Shown here: positions 1 through 5,998 of the stretch, piece by piece
How the letters are laid out: every line of letters begins with the position of its first letter
How positions within the stretch are numbered: the stretch's first letter is position 1
Source of the DNA: Cellvibrionales bacterium UBA5860
GTDB lineage: Bacteria; Pseudomonadota; Gammaproteobacteria; Pseudomonadales; Porticoccaceae
DNA length: 6,416 nucleotides
Reading direction: 5' to 3'
Assembly: GCA_002431545.1 (NCBI GenBank)
Contig: DJFY01000073.1
Span: 36,086 to 42,501 of the forward strand
The notes under the pieces: model-generated
Database searches by the model: none
The model's input: only the letters and a program-made list of their open reading frames with translations
Told to the model about the DNA's origin: nothing
Program-made: the position numbers and the translations under genes

Positions 1-541
1 TCACCTGCATGCGGTAGATGCCCAGATTCTGCCGCTCTTTTTCCGGCCCACGGGTGACCACGAGCGGCCATGTGATGAGCGGGCCGGCATCTTCCGGCCA
101 GCAGGTTTGAATGGGCAGAGCGCCCAAATCCACCTGGTCGCCTTCCAGAACAACTTCCTGGCAAGGCGCTTTTTTGACCACGTTGACAGGCATGTTTAAC
201 ACCGGCTTGAAGGATTCGCGCTTGTCCCACAGGTCCTTAATACCTTTAGGCGGATCCGGCTCCTTCAAAAAGGCCAATAGCTTGCCCACGTCGCGCAGGG
301 CTTCGATATTCTCCTGGCCCATACCCATCGCCACGCGCTCCGGCGTGCCGAACAGGTTGGCCAGTACGGGGATGTCGTAGCCTTTCGGGTTTTCAAACAG
401 CAGTGCGGGGCCACCCGCTTTGAGCACGCGGTCGCAGATCTCGGTGATTTCCAGATACGGATCGACCTCCACATTGACGCGTTTAAGTTGGCCGCGTTGT
501 TCGAGAGAACGAATGAAATCCCTGAGGTCTTTATATTTCAT
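1..541 (-). CDS. ubiD: UbiD, 4-hydroxy-3-polyprenylbenzoate decarboxylase (partial, N-terminal 180 aa)
   Basis: The protein decarboxylates the polyprenylated 4-hydroxybenzoate intermediate of ubiquinone synthesis in the cytoplasm, using the prenylated FMN supplied by UbiX. Reading the minus strand from the ATG at 541 gives an uninterrupted frame to the left edge, so the C-terminal part, including most of the active site, lies outside the window. From memory it follows Escherichia coli UbiD closely: MKYKDLRDFI at the start, LEITEICDR near residue 30, GGPALLFENPKGY at 43-55, NLFGTPERVAMGMGQ at 62-76, KLLAFLKEP at 87-95, TCWPEDAGPLITW at 146-158 and ERQNLGIYR at 169-177. The last segment contributes metal and prFMN contacts in the family. 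The start is firm: a GAAGGTG ribosome binding site lies at 549-555, and an in-frame TGA sits just upstream of the ATG. The gene is divergent from the AKR gene. Confidence 0.96.
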   Translation of the reverse strand, partial: MKYKDLRDFIRSLEQRGQLKRVNVEVDPYLEITEICDRVLKAGGPALLFENPKGYDIPVLANLFGTPERVAMGMGQENIEALRDVGKLLAFLKEPDPPKGIKDLWDKRESFKPVLNMPVNVVKKAPCQEVVLEGDQVDLGALPIQTCWPEDAGPLITWPLVVTRGPEKERQNLGIYRMQV

Positions 542-548
542 GCTGAGT

Positions 549-555
549 CACCTTC
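549..555 (-). promoter_or_regulatory. Ribosome binding site of ubiD
   Basis: On the minus strand GAAGGTG lies 7 nt before the ATG at 541. Together with the in-frame TGA between it and the ATG, it fixes the ubiD start and rules out an upstream extension. Confidence 0.7.
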
Positions 556-559
556 AGTA

Positions 560-589
560 CAAAAGGCCATGGGGCAAAAGATGCCATGG
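560..589. repeat. Imperfect tandem repeat with two CCATGG palindromes
   Basis: CAAAAGGCCATGG (560-572) is followed by CAAAAGATGCCATGG (575-589), an imperfect direct repeat differing by a short insertion. Each unit ends in the palindrome CCATGG, so the pair can also be drawn as a 6-bp hairpin. It lies in the 5' leader or promoter of ubiD. Function is unknown and chance is possible. Confidence 0.3.
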
Positions 590-601
590 TACCGTAAGCA
601 C

Positions 602-613
602 ACCACTAGTGGT
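602..613. promoter_or_regulatory. Perfect 12-bp palindrome, candidate operator
   Basis: ACCACTAGTGGT is its own reverse complement. With one mismatched pair the symmetry extends two further base pairs on each side (CA at 599-600, TG at 615-616). It sits between the divergent ubiD and AKR starts, where a dimeric regulator would be expected to bind. I do not recognise it as the site of a particular regulator family, and no regulator gene lies in the window. Confidence 0.4.
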
Positions 614-618
614 TTGTG

Positions 619-662
619 TAGCAGCGGTTTGTACTGTCTGCTATGTTTTAGGCTGTTAGCAG
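619..662. promoter_or_regulatory. Three TAGCAG hexamers at 19-bp spacing, alternating orientation
   Basis: TAGCAG occurs at 619-624 and 657-662, with its reverse complement CTGCTA at 638-643. The start-to-start distance is exactly 19 bp in both intervals. Two overlapping inverted repeats result, just upstream of the AKR gene. The arrangement resembles an array of operator half-sites. The hexamer is short, so coincidence cannot be excluded. Confidence 0.3.
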
Positions 663-697
663 TGCTCAATACATCATTCTTATTCGGGGGTTTAGGC

Positions 698-1648
698 ATG
701 GCAAAGACACGATTGGGGACGAGCGATCTCGCGGTAAACCGTCTGGGACTGGGATGCATGGGCATGTCGGAATTTTATGGCGAGAGCGATGAACAGGAGT
801 CTATCGCCACGCTACACGCCGCTATCGATGCGGGTATCGACTTCTACGATACCGCCGATATGTACGGCAGCGGCCACAATGAAGCGTTGATAGGGCGCGC
901 TTTTACCGGCAAATGGAACAAGATTGTGCTGGCGACAAAGTTCGGTTTTATTCGCGACGACAAAGGCGGCTTTGCGGGCCTGGACTGCAGCCCTGACTAT
1001 ATAAAGCGAGCCTGCGAAAACAGTTTGCAGCGACTGAATACCGAGGTAATCGATCTCTACTACGCGCACCGGGTCGATCCCAATGTGCCGGTAGAAGACA
1101 CCGTCGGCGCGATGCAAGACCTGGTGGATGCGGGCAAGATCCGTTATATCGGCCTCAGCGAGGCGAGCGCTGAAGAGCTACAACGCGCCAGCAGGGAAGC
1201 CACGATTACCGCTTTGCAGACTGAGTACTCCCTGTGGAGTCGCGATGTCGAAGGCGACATTTTGAGCGCCTGCAGGGATTTGAATATCAGCTTCGTCGCC
1301 TACAGCCCGCTCGGCCGGGGTTTTCTGACCGGGGCGATCACCAGTCGCGACTCGCTGGCAGCCAGCGATTTCCGCTTGCACAATCCCCGATTCCAGGAAG
1401 AGGCCCTGGAGAAAAACAAAGCCTTCCTTTCGCTGATCGAAGGCATCGCCAAAGATAAAGATGCGACACCTGCCCAGATAGCCCTGGCCTGGGTTCTGAA
1501 CCAGGGCGGGGACATTTTCCCAATTCCCGGCACGCGCAAAATTTCCCGGCTGAAAGAGAACCTGGCGGCGCTGGATATCCGGTTTAGCGAGGCCGAGCTG
1601 GCTGATATCCGCAGCAACTTGCCGACAGCGGAAGGCGGGCGATATTAG
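698..1648 (+). CDS. Aldo/keto reductase, NAD(P)H-dependent (316 aa)
   Basis: A cytoplasmic (alpha/beta)8-barrel oxidoreductase that reduces aldehydes or ketones with NAD(P)H. The ATG at 698 gives a typical family N-terminus ending in LGLGCMGMSEFYG. The frame is open upstream to 488, but that extension overlaps ubiD and has no family-like sequence. The catalytic tetrad is readable as D51 and Y56 in FYDTADMYG, K81 in LATKFGF and H124 in YYAHRVDP. The cofactor-binding end is visible as AYSPLGRGFLTG (201-212), TPAQIALAWVL (257-267) and PIPGTRKISRLKEN (275-288). It ends in AEGGRY. Length and motif order match the 'AKR13/YakC-like' group of general aldo/keto reductases; the substrate cannot be predicted. 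A G-run at 686-690 is a modest ribosome binding site. The gene is convergent with the MFS transporter, 12 nt away. Confidence 0.93.
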   Translation: MAKTRLGTSDLAVNRLGLGCMGMSEFYGESDEQESIATLHAAIDAGIDFYDTADMYGSGHNEALIGRAFTGKWNKIVLATKFGFIRDDKGGFAGLDCSPDYIKRACENSLQRLNTEVIDLYYAHRVDPNVPVEDTVGAMQDLVDAGKIRYIGLSEASAEELQRASREATITALQTEYSLWSRDVEGDILSACRDLNISFVAYSPLGRGFLTGAITSRDSLAASDFRLHNPRFQEEALEKNKAFLSLIEGIAKDKDATPAQIALAWVLNQGGDIFPIPGTRKISRLKENLAALDIRFSEAELADIRSNLPTAEGGRY

Positions 1649-1660
1649 TGTTAACAGACC

Positions 1661-2965
1661 CTAGTGAACCGAGCCTGCCTCGAATTTTTTCCGTGGCGGG
1701 GCGGCACCCAGGGCGCACAGGGTAGATGCGCCGACAAAGGCAATCATCGCCATAAAGGACATATCGTAGTTGCCCTGTGTATCCGCCAGATAACCGGCCA
1801 CCACTGGCACCGCAGCCGCGAAGACAATCTGCACCGGGAAGATAAAGCCGTTAATGGTGGCGAAGGAAGCTTTGCCGTAGTAGTTGGCGATCATCGTGGG
1901 CAGCAATACCACGGCGCCACCATAGGCCAGGCCGAACATGGGCGCGGCGATAAGAAGCCAGCCCAGTTCTGGCGCTTTCCAGAGAAGACCCAGACCCGCG
2001 ACGGAGAACAGGTTAAGCACAATAACAATCCGCCGGGGTTCTATGCGATCACCCAGCCAACCCACCGGGAAGCGGGCAAAGGCGCTACCCGCGACCATGA
2101 AGCTGAGCACACTCGCCGCTTCCATGCGCGAGAAAGCCAGGTCGGTCAGATGCAGCACACCATGGACCATCATCAGGTAGAGAGGCATCACCTGAGCCAA
2201 AAAAAGTACGATGATGAACCACAGCGCTGGCGTTCGAATTGCCTCGGCGAGGCGCCAGTCATCCAGGGTTTTATAGGTTTTTGGCGGCGGGCGCCATTGC
2301 GCACTGGCCGGGTCTGAATGGTCTTCACCATCCGGGTGCTGGTTAAGGTCCTCGGGCTTGTTGACCAGCGCCAAAACCAACACCGTGCCTGCGAGAGCAA
2401 AGCCGGTGGCGATGTACCAACTGCTCTGCCAGGACCCAAAGTATTCGATCACCCAGGTGTATAAAGGCTGGGCAATAAACCCGCCAATGCCCGCTGCGCT
2501 CATCACCAGACCTAGGGCGGTCGCCCGTTTGGCGTCAAACCAGTGGGTGATGGTGGTCTGGATCGGCAGCACGCCGCCAAAGGCGAATCCGGCGGCCATG
2601 ACCACGCCCCAGATAAGCGTCCATTGCCAGAGTGCGTTGGTGACCGTTGCCAGCAGGAGACAACCGAGACTCAGCAGGCTTAGCCCAACAGCCATAGTGC
2701 GTCGCGCCCCAAAGCGATTTATGGTTACGGCCACCAGCGGCGCCGCGAAACCCACCAACAGTCCGCGCAAGGTCTGGGCCCATGAGGCATCGCCACGGCT
2801 CCAGCCCTCGGCCTTGACCATTTCCGGAAAAATTACGTTAAAACCGTAATAAACAATGCCGAGACTGAGGAAGTAAACGCCAAAGAGAATGCCGACATTT
2901 TTCCAGCCGAAAAAAGGTTGTGCCTGTTCTGGAACAGAGGCGCCAGTCGTGGTGGCTTGTTGCAT
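1661..2965 (-). CDS. MFS transporter, monocarboxylate/oxalate-formate antiporter-like (434 aa)
   Basis: An inner-membrane secondary transporter of the major facilitator superfamily. The protein has about twelve hydrophobic helices in two halves, separated by a hydrophilic loop at about 202-240 (charged, proline-rich). The first helix ends in a YYGFNVIFPEMV segment followed by EGWSRGDASWAQTLRG, the pattern I associate with the MCT/OFA branch, which carries small carboxylates. MFS loop signatures are seen at NRFGARRT (83-90, between helices 2 and 3) and GWLGDRIEPRR (302-312, between helices 8 and 9). The length is normal. The ATG at 2965 is preceded only by a weak purine-rich stretch, so the start is probable rather than certain. 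It is convergent with the intact AKR, and its upstream side faces the remnant of a second AKR. The substrate is not deducible. Confidence 0.88.
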   Translation of the reverse strand: MQQATTTGASVPEQAQPFFGWKNVGILFGVYFLSLGIVYYGFNVIFPEMVKAEGWSRGDASWAQTLRGLLVGFAAPLVAVTINRFGARRTMAVGLSLLSLGCLLLATVTNALWQWTLIWGVVMAAGFAFGGVLPIQTTITHWFDAKRATALGLVMSAAGIGGFIAQPLYTWVIEYFGSWQSSWYIATGFALAGTVLVLALVNKPEDLNQHPDGEDHSDPASAQWRPPPKTYKTLDDWRLAEAIRTPALWFIIVLFLAQVMPLYLMMVHGVLHLTDLAFSRMEAASVLSFMVAGSAFARFPVGWLGDRIEPRRIVIVLNLFSVAGLGLLWKAPELGWLLIAAPMFGLAYGGAVVLLPTMIANYYGKASFATINGFIFPVQIVFAAAVPVVAGYLADTQGNYDMSFMAMIAFVGASTLCALGAAPPRKKFEAGSVH

Positions 2966-2985
2966 GTCACTGCCGCTTGATTGTT

Positions 2986-3012
2986 ATTATGTATTTTTAA
3001 CGCGCAATACAA
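2986..3012 (-). promoter_or_regulatory. Possible promoter of the MFS gene
   Basis: On the minus strand, CATAAT (2986-2991) resembles a sigma-70 -10 element with one mismatch. TTGTAT (3007-3012) could be a -35, but the spacer is only 15 bp. It would start transcription about 10-15 nt before the MFS ATG. The local AT-rich patch supports a promoter here; the exact elements are weak. Confidence 0.25.
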
Positions 3013-3125
3013 GCCTAGTCTGCGTCAGCAAAATAACAAGGCCTGTATCGATTATTTCGGCGCCCTGCATATCGCGGCGAGACCAAGACATTTGGCTTCG
3101 CCTTGATCCAGATCGACGCACGACC

Positions 3126-3327
3126 TACATTCGAACAAAATAATGCTATAAACCTGTGGAGCGATTCGAAATACGGCCCAGTAAGAAAATAAATCTGCGG
3201 CCGAAAATGACAGTCAAAGCACCATGGAAGACATGAACTAACTGGCCCTGGAAATCACCTACAGCGACGTTGGAGTCAACAGTGTTCTCGTGCAAACCCA
3301 GCCAGCGCAGAGGGCGGGCGGTACTGA
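3126..3327 (+). pseudogene. Decayed C-terminal remnant of a second aldo/keto reductase
   Basis: No open frame survives here, but joining frames gives an AKR-like C-terminus. Patches run in family order: PTFEQN near 3126 (compare PRF...EKN), AQ-stop-EN at 3173-3187 (compare LAQGEN before the cofactor loop), ICGRK at 3193-3207 (compare IPGTRK), MEDMN-stop-LALEITYSD at 3224-3268 (compare LKENLAALDIRFSE) and finally SAEGGRY plus TGA at 3304-3327. The intact AKR at 698-1648 ends LPTAEGGRY. At least two in-frame stops and several frame changes are present, and spacing to family landmarks implies internal deletions. The identification of the final 100 bp is reasonable; the left border is uncertain and weak similarity might reach back to about 3050. 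Nothing else convincing is visible in the rest of the gene-free stretch 2966-3381. Confidence 0.5.
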
Positions 3328-3381
3328 ACCCCTGCCAGCTTTGAAGCTTCGCGCGGCGTATTCGATCCAGGCCTGAGCAAC

Positions 3382-3908
3382 ATGGCCGAGACCGTGTGCA
3401 GATATTTGCATTTTCTCGGCATTGTCGCCCTGGGAGGCAGCCTGATCGCCGGAAGCGGTGCTGGCAGCGGTTGCGAAACTGCCGGAACATTGTCCGGAAT
3501 CAGTGATACCGAACCACGAAAGGGATAACCAGGAAGAGGTGGTGATTCGGGGTTACACCGAGGACGCCATGGAAGTGGGCATATCCGCGGATGGCACCTT
3601 TCTGTTATTTAACGACCGCAACGAGCCCAACAAAGATCTCTACTGGGCGAAAAAAATTAGCGACACGCGTTATGACTACCGCGGTAAAGTAAAAAACATG
3701 GTGAGTAACACCGTCGACGGCACGCCCAGTTTCTACGGTCTTGGCAACGCCTTTAATACGAGCCTGAAAAACTTTCTCCGTTACCGGAGAAGTGGAGGCA
3801 CCCGTTTTATCCGGCGACGAAAATCACCTGTATTACCACCGGAAAAATGGCGGGCGTTTCCGGGTGTTTCGCGTTACGCGTAAACCTCGAAATACAATCG
3901 TGAACTGA
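3382..3908 (+). pseudogene. TolB-like (PD40 beta-propeller) exported protein gene, frameshifted and shortened
   Basis: The core at 3536-3740 reads as a PD40/TolB-like blade: VIRGYTEDAMEVGISADG, then FLLFNDRNEPNKDLYWAKK, then NTVDGTPSF. The frame open from 3446 (possible GTG start at 3458) ends at a TAA at 3881-3883. From 3768 the next frame gives a family-like C-terminus instead: TGEVEAPVLSGDENHLYYHR, then FRVFRVTRK, stopping at TGA 3906-3908. Dropping one A from the A-run at 3767-3771 would join the two. Upstream, a third frame has an ATG at 3382 followed by a hydrophobic, signal-peptide-like stretch (FLGIVALGGSLIAG) and a TAA at 3526; a further one-base shift near 3446-3480 would join it to the core. 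Repaired, the product would be about 174 aa. Relatives I recall are nearer 300 aa, with more blades between DGTPSF and VEAPVLS, so an internal deletion is likely. The function of such propellers is unknown. The last stop is 2 nt from the next gene, suggesting former translational coupling. Confidence 0.62.
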
Positions 3909-3910
3909 CG

Positions 3911-4333
3911 ATGGCAGATGAAACTCTCTATCTCTTCGCCGCAGACGCTTTGCTTTTAGCTCACGCCACGTTTGTACTCTTTATTATCGCCGGATTGCTC
4001 TTTATCATCCTTGGCAAACTGGCAAGCTGGTCGTGGGTGAGAAACCCCTGGTTTCGAACAGTTCACCTGGCAGGAATAGTTTTCGTGATGCTGCAATCCT
4101 GGTTTGGCAGGATTTGTCCGTTAACAACATGGGAAATGGCGCTACGGGAAAAAGCCGGCGCAGACGTTTATACAGGGTCATTTATTTCGCATTGGGTAGA
4201 ATCGATCCTCTACTACCAGGCCCCGCCCTGGTTTTTTGGTGTCGTCTATACCCTGTTTGCCGCCGCTATTGTCGCAAGCTGGATTTGGGTACGTCCCGAA
4301 GCTTTTTCATCGACGCGTGTACGCAATAAATAA
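3911..4333 (+). CDS. DUF2784 family membrane protein (140 aa)
   Basis: A small inner-membrane protein of the DUF2784 family, whose function is unknown. Hydrophobic segments lie at about 7-35, 49-66 and 107-127. Family landmarks are the N-terminal LAADALLLAHATFVLFI region, a WFRTVHLAG segment before the second helix, the invariant-looking CPLTTWE (69-75), and the following YTGSFISHW (86-95) with ILYYQAPPW. The length is usual. The ATG at 3911 has no good Shine-Dalgarno sequence. It lies 2 nt after the TGA of the decayed propeller gene, so it was probably translated by coupling, and its present expression may be affected. It is the first intact gene of a plus-strand series; the next start is 41 nt downstream. 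Confidence 0.85.
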   Translation: MADETLYLFAADALLLAHATFVLFIIAGLLFIILGKLASWSWVRNPWFRTVHLAGIVFVMLQSWFGRICPLTTWEMALREKAGADVYTGSFISHWVESILYYQAPPWFFGVVYTLFAAAIVASWIWVRPEAFSSTRVRNK

Positions 4334-4374
4334 AGTCGCCTCGATTAAGCGCAAGACGGCCGCAATCGACAACA

Positions 4375-4593
4375 ATGAACATCCAGCCGAAGCTCGTAAC
4401 AACCTTAACCTGTCCCGAATGCGACCACCGGGCGGAGGAGCCCATGCCCGTCGACGCCTGTCAATGGTTTTACTTGTGTGTCGGCTGCAACACCCTGTTG
4501 AAGCCGCGTCTGGGCGATTGCTGTGTGTTTTGTTCATACGGTGAGCACCCCTGCCCACCCGTTCAGGTGGACAACGATAATTGTTGCAGGTAA
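4375..4593 (+). CDS. GDCCVxC domain-containing small cysteine-rich protein (72 aa)
   Basis: A 72-aa protein with eleven cysteines: C13 and C16 (TCPEC), C29, C35 and C38 (LCVGC), C49, C50 and C53 in the signature GDCCVFCSYG (47-56), C60 in PCPP, and C70-C71 at the end. This is the GDCCVxC family, in which some members have selenocysteine in place of a signature cysteine; here all signature positions are TGC or TGT cysteines. The two CxxC pairs could hold zinc, and the GDCCVFC stretch could bind a soft metal or undergo redox chemistry. Both are inferences, as the family's biochemical role is unknown to me. There is no signal peptide, so a cytoplasmic location is likely. The start lacks a strong ribosome binding site but agrees with the usual length. 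It follows DUF2784 and precedes a four-helix membrane protein. Confidence 0.85.
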   Translation: MNIQPKLVTTLTCPECDHRAEEPMPVDACQWFYLCVGCNTLLKPRLGDCCVFCSYGEHPCPPVQVDNDNCCR

Positions 4594-4616
4594 GAGGTGC
4601 TCGGTGAAGAAAACCC

Positions 4617-4649
4617 ATCAGCGCAATTTTGACGCTCTGATCCCTTTTT
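4617..4649 (+). terminator. Possible rho-independent terminator or attenuator
   Basis: ATCAGCGC (4617-4624) and GCTCTGAT (4634-4641) form an 8-bp stem with one C/T mismatch and a 9-nt loop. CCC and five T (4645-4649) follow. The stem is modest in strength. It lies between the GDCCVxC gene and the next gene, leaving only about 30 nt before that ATG, which may mean partial rather than complete termination. Confidence 0.35.
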
Positions 4650-4663
4650 GATACTCAAGGCAC

Positions 4664-4669
4664 AGGAGG
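4664..4669 (+). promoter_or_regulatory. Strong ribosome binding site AGGAGG
   Basis: AGGAGG lies 10 nt before the ATG at 4680. It is the best Shine-Dalgarno sequence in the window and supports both the start and the reality of the downstream small membrane-protein gene. Confidence 0.75.
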
Positions 4670-4679
4670 CAAAATAATA

Positions 4680-5078
4680 ATGAAGAGATTCATAGGAGCA
4701 ATCGTAGCGGTATTCTTGGCCTGGTCCGTTCTGGATTTTCTTATCCACGGTGTCTTACTACAGTCGAGCTATCGGGCCACGGCCCACCTGTGGCGCCCCG
4801 AAAATGAGATGAATATGGTTTTGATGTCGCTGGTCACACTGACGATGAGCATCTGCGTCGTGACTGCATTTCGCTGTTTCATTTCACCCAGATCGCTGGC
4901 AAACGGTTTTAAGTTTGGGCTGCTGGGCGGTCTTGCCCTGGGCACGTCAGCCGGCTTTGGTTCCTATTGTTTTATGCCGATTCCACTGAGCCTGGCAGTG
5001 AGCTGGTTTTTTGCCAGTCTCCTGGTATTAACCGTCAGCGGCTTTCTCGCAGGTTTGATTTTGTCTTCTGAAAACTGA
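4680..5078 (+). CDS. Small four-helix membrane protein of unknown function (132 aa)
   Basis: I do not recognise a named family with certainty. The sequence predicts four membrane helices at about 5-27, 46-67, 77-98 and 103-128, with short loops and little charge apart from the loop at 28-45. Conserved-looking features are WSVLDFLIHGVLL in the first helix, with a charged D19 and H23 inside the membrane, then YRATAHLWRP (31-40), GLLGGLALG in the third helix and CFMPIPLSLA between helices three and four. I recall similar proteins of about this length and with the HGVLL...LWRP pattern, annotated only as hypothetical. The AGGAGG at 4664-4669 and the ATG at 4680 define the start. It is probably the last gene of the plus-strand series; the gene beyond is convergent. 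Confidence 0.75.
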   Translation: MKRFIGAIVAVFLAWSVLDFLIHGVLLQSSYRATAHLWRPENEMNMVLMSLVTLTMSICVVTAFRCFISPRSLANGFKFGLLGGLALGTSAGFGSYCFMPIPLSLAVSWFFASLLVLTVSGFLAGLILSSEN

Positions 5079-5216
5079 AAGCAGTTATCTCGCTCGCCAA
5101 TTCAACAGGGAAGCGAATAGCATACACAGCGCTAACATTCCGGGCGAAGCTTACAAACACGCTCGAAGCCACACTCATATACTTAAGGGTACCAACTGGC
5201 ACGGAGACCGTCGCTA
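5079..5216. other. Convergent intergenic spacer with no recognised feature
   Basis: The 138 nt between the ends of the membrane-protein gene and the NRDE gene carry no ORF of note. No clear stem-plus-T-tract terminator is visible in either direction; only a 5-bp hairpin (AACTG 5073-5077 with CAGTT 5082-5086) overlaps the stop codon. Confidence 0.5.
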
Positions 5217-5981
5217 TCAGGTTTCGATAGCAAACCGGTATTGGCGCAGATCCCCTAGCGGCTTGCCGTGGAGAAAGGACTGCTCGGCAAAGGTGAGTTC
5301 GCCGGTATTATCGATCATCAGCACCGTGGTACAGCGAGTGCCGTAGGTTTCAGCAACGATAAAGGGCGGCGACAGGGTCCGTTCCATTTCGATACCGACG
5401 CCGGTATCAGGTAAGTGCCCGTCGGGAAAACAGTCCCTGGAAGCAAGAACCCGAAGTAAATCCTCACTACGCAATTCCGAGGCGTCGATGGCCTGCACGA
5501 GCATTCGCCGCGCCAGTTCACTTTTCGGCCAGGGCGTATCGAGACGATCGTTGCTCAGGGTATAAATCCCGGCATTCAGTTGTTCGACCTCACACCCCAG
5601 ATTATTACCGTAGGCCAATTGTTCTGCATCGCCAACAAGCAGGCTGAATCCGTTGTAGCGCGCGCCCTGCGCCAGTACTCGGCCGAGATAATCCACCGGC
5701 CCCCTCTCGCGCTCGGCAAGAAAGTTCGTCGGCAGCTCACCGCGCGATAATTCTCCTTTCTGACCACCCCCGCGAAAGTTGGTCACTGCCGACCAACGAC
5801 CATGCTTGTTAACGCCGAACCATGTCCCGCCGGCCTCCAGGTCGCGTCCGGCGAGAATGCCGGGGGTATCAGCCCAGAAATCAGCAGCGGCAGCTGGTCG
5901 CTCGTAGTACTCATCGCGATTGGCAACCACGATCAGGGGATACCGGGGGTGAGACTGGAAGGCAAGTACGATCAGGCACAT
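5217..5981 (-). CDS. NRDE family protein (TANGO2-like, 254 aa)
   Basis: A member of the NRDE/TANGO2 family, named for its motif, here VVANRDEYYERPA (18-30; NRDE at 21-24). The protein starts MCLIV, so Cys2 would become the N-terminal residue after methionine removal, as in N-terminal nucleophile hydrolases. This supports an Ntn-like fold but not a known substrate. Further landmarks are GILAGRDLEAGGTWFGVN (41-58), WSAVTNFR, RGELPTNFL, YNGFSLLVGD, YTLSNDRLDTPWPK and, near the C-terminus, YGTRCTTVLMID. The length is normal. Eukaryotic TANGO2 has been linked to heme or lipid handling; the bacterial role is unclear. It begins 17 nt after the gcvH stop on the same strand without a strong ribosome binding site, so the two are likely co-transcribed. 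Confidence 0.9.
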   Translation of the reverse strand: MCLIVLAFQSHPRYPLIVVANRDEYYERPAAAADFWADTPGILAGRDLEAGGTWFGVNKHGRWSAVTNFRGGGQKGELSRGELPTNFLAERERGPVDYLGRVLAQGARYNGFSLLVGDAEQLAYGNNLGCEVEQLNAGIYTLSNDRLDTPWPKSELARRMLVQAIDASELRSEDLLRVLASRDCFPDGHLPDTGVGIEMERTLSPPFIVAETYGTRCTTVLMIDNTGELTFAEQSFLHGKPLGDLRQYRFAIET

Positions 5982-5998
5982 AACAAACGCTTGAGCTC

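Noticed and set aside
488..697. 70-codon N-terminal extension of the aldo/keto reductase frame
   Set aside because: It overlaps the ubiD 5' end, contains no AKR-like sequence, and the family N-terminus begins exactly at the ATG at 698.
1649..1660. Terminator between the convergent AKR and MFS genes
   Set aside because: Only 12 nt separate the stop codons and no stem with a T-tract is visible on either strand.
1664..2317. 217-codon plus-strand open frame opposite the MFS gene
   Set aside because: Its translation is rich in His, Arg, Gln and Gly, with no recognisable motif. It lies antisense to a well-supported transporter gene.
2358..2849. 163-codon plus-strand open frame opposite the MFS gene
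   Set aside because: Antisense shadow of the transporter; no domain-like pattern.
2987..3091. 34-codon minus-strand ORF upstream of the MFS gene, a possible leader peptide
   Set aside because: No ribosome binding site, no run of regulatory codons and no attenuator hairpin; probably chance.
3144..3152. Extended -10-like TGCTATAAA on the plus strand
   Set aside because: No matching -35 element, and it lies within the presumed AKR remnant, so it is probably fortuitous.
3146..3490. 114-codon minus-strand open frame in the gene-poor stretch
   Set aside because: Arg/Cys-rich translation with no family resemblance. The plus strand of the same interval explains it better as AKR and propeller remnants.
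4307..4618. 103-codon minus-strand open frame opposite the GDCCVxC gene
   Set aside because: Antisense to a recognisable cysteine-rich family protein; its own translation is Arg-rich and featureless.
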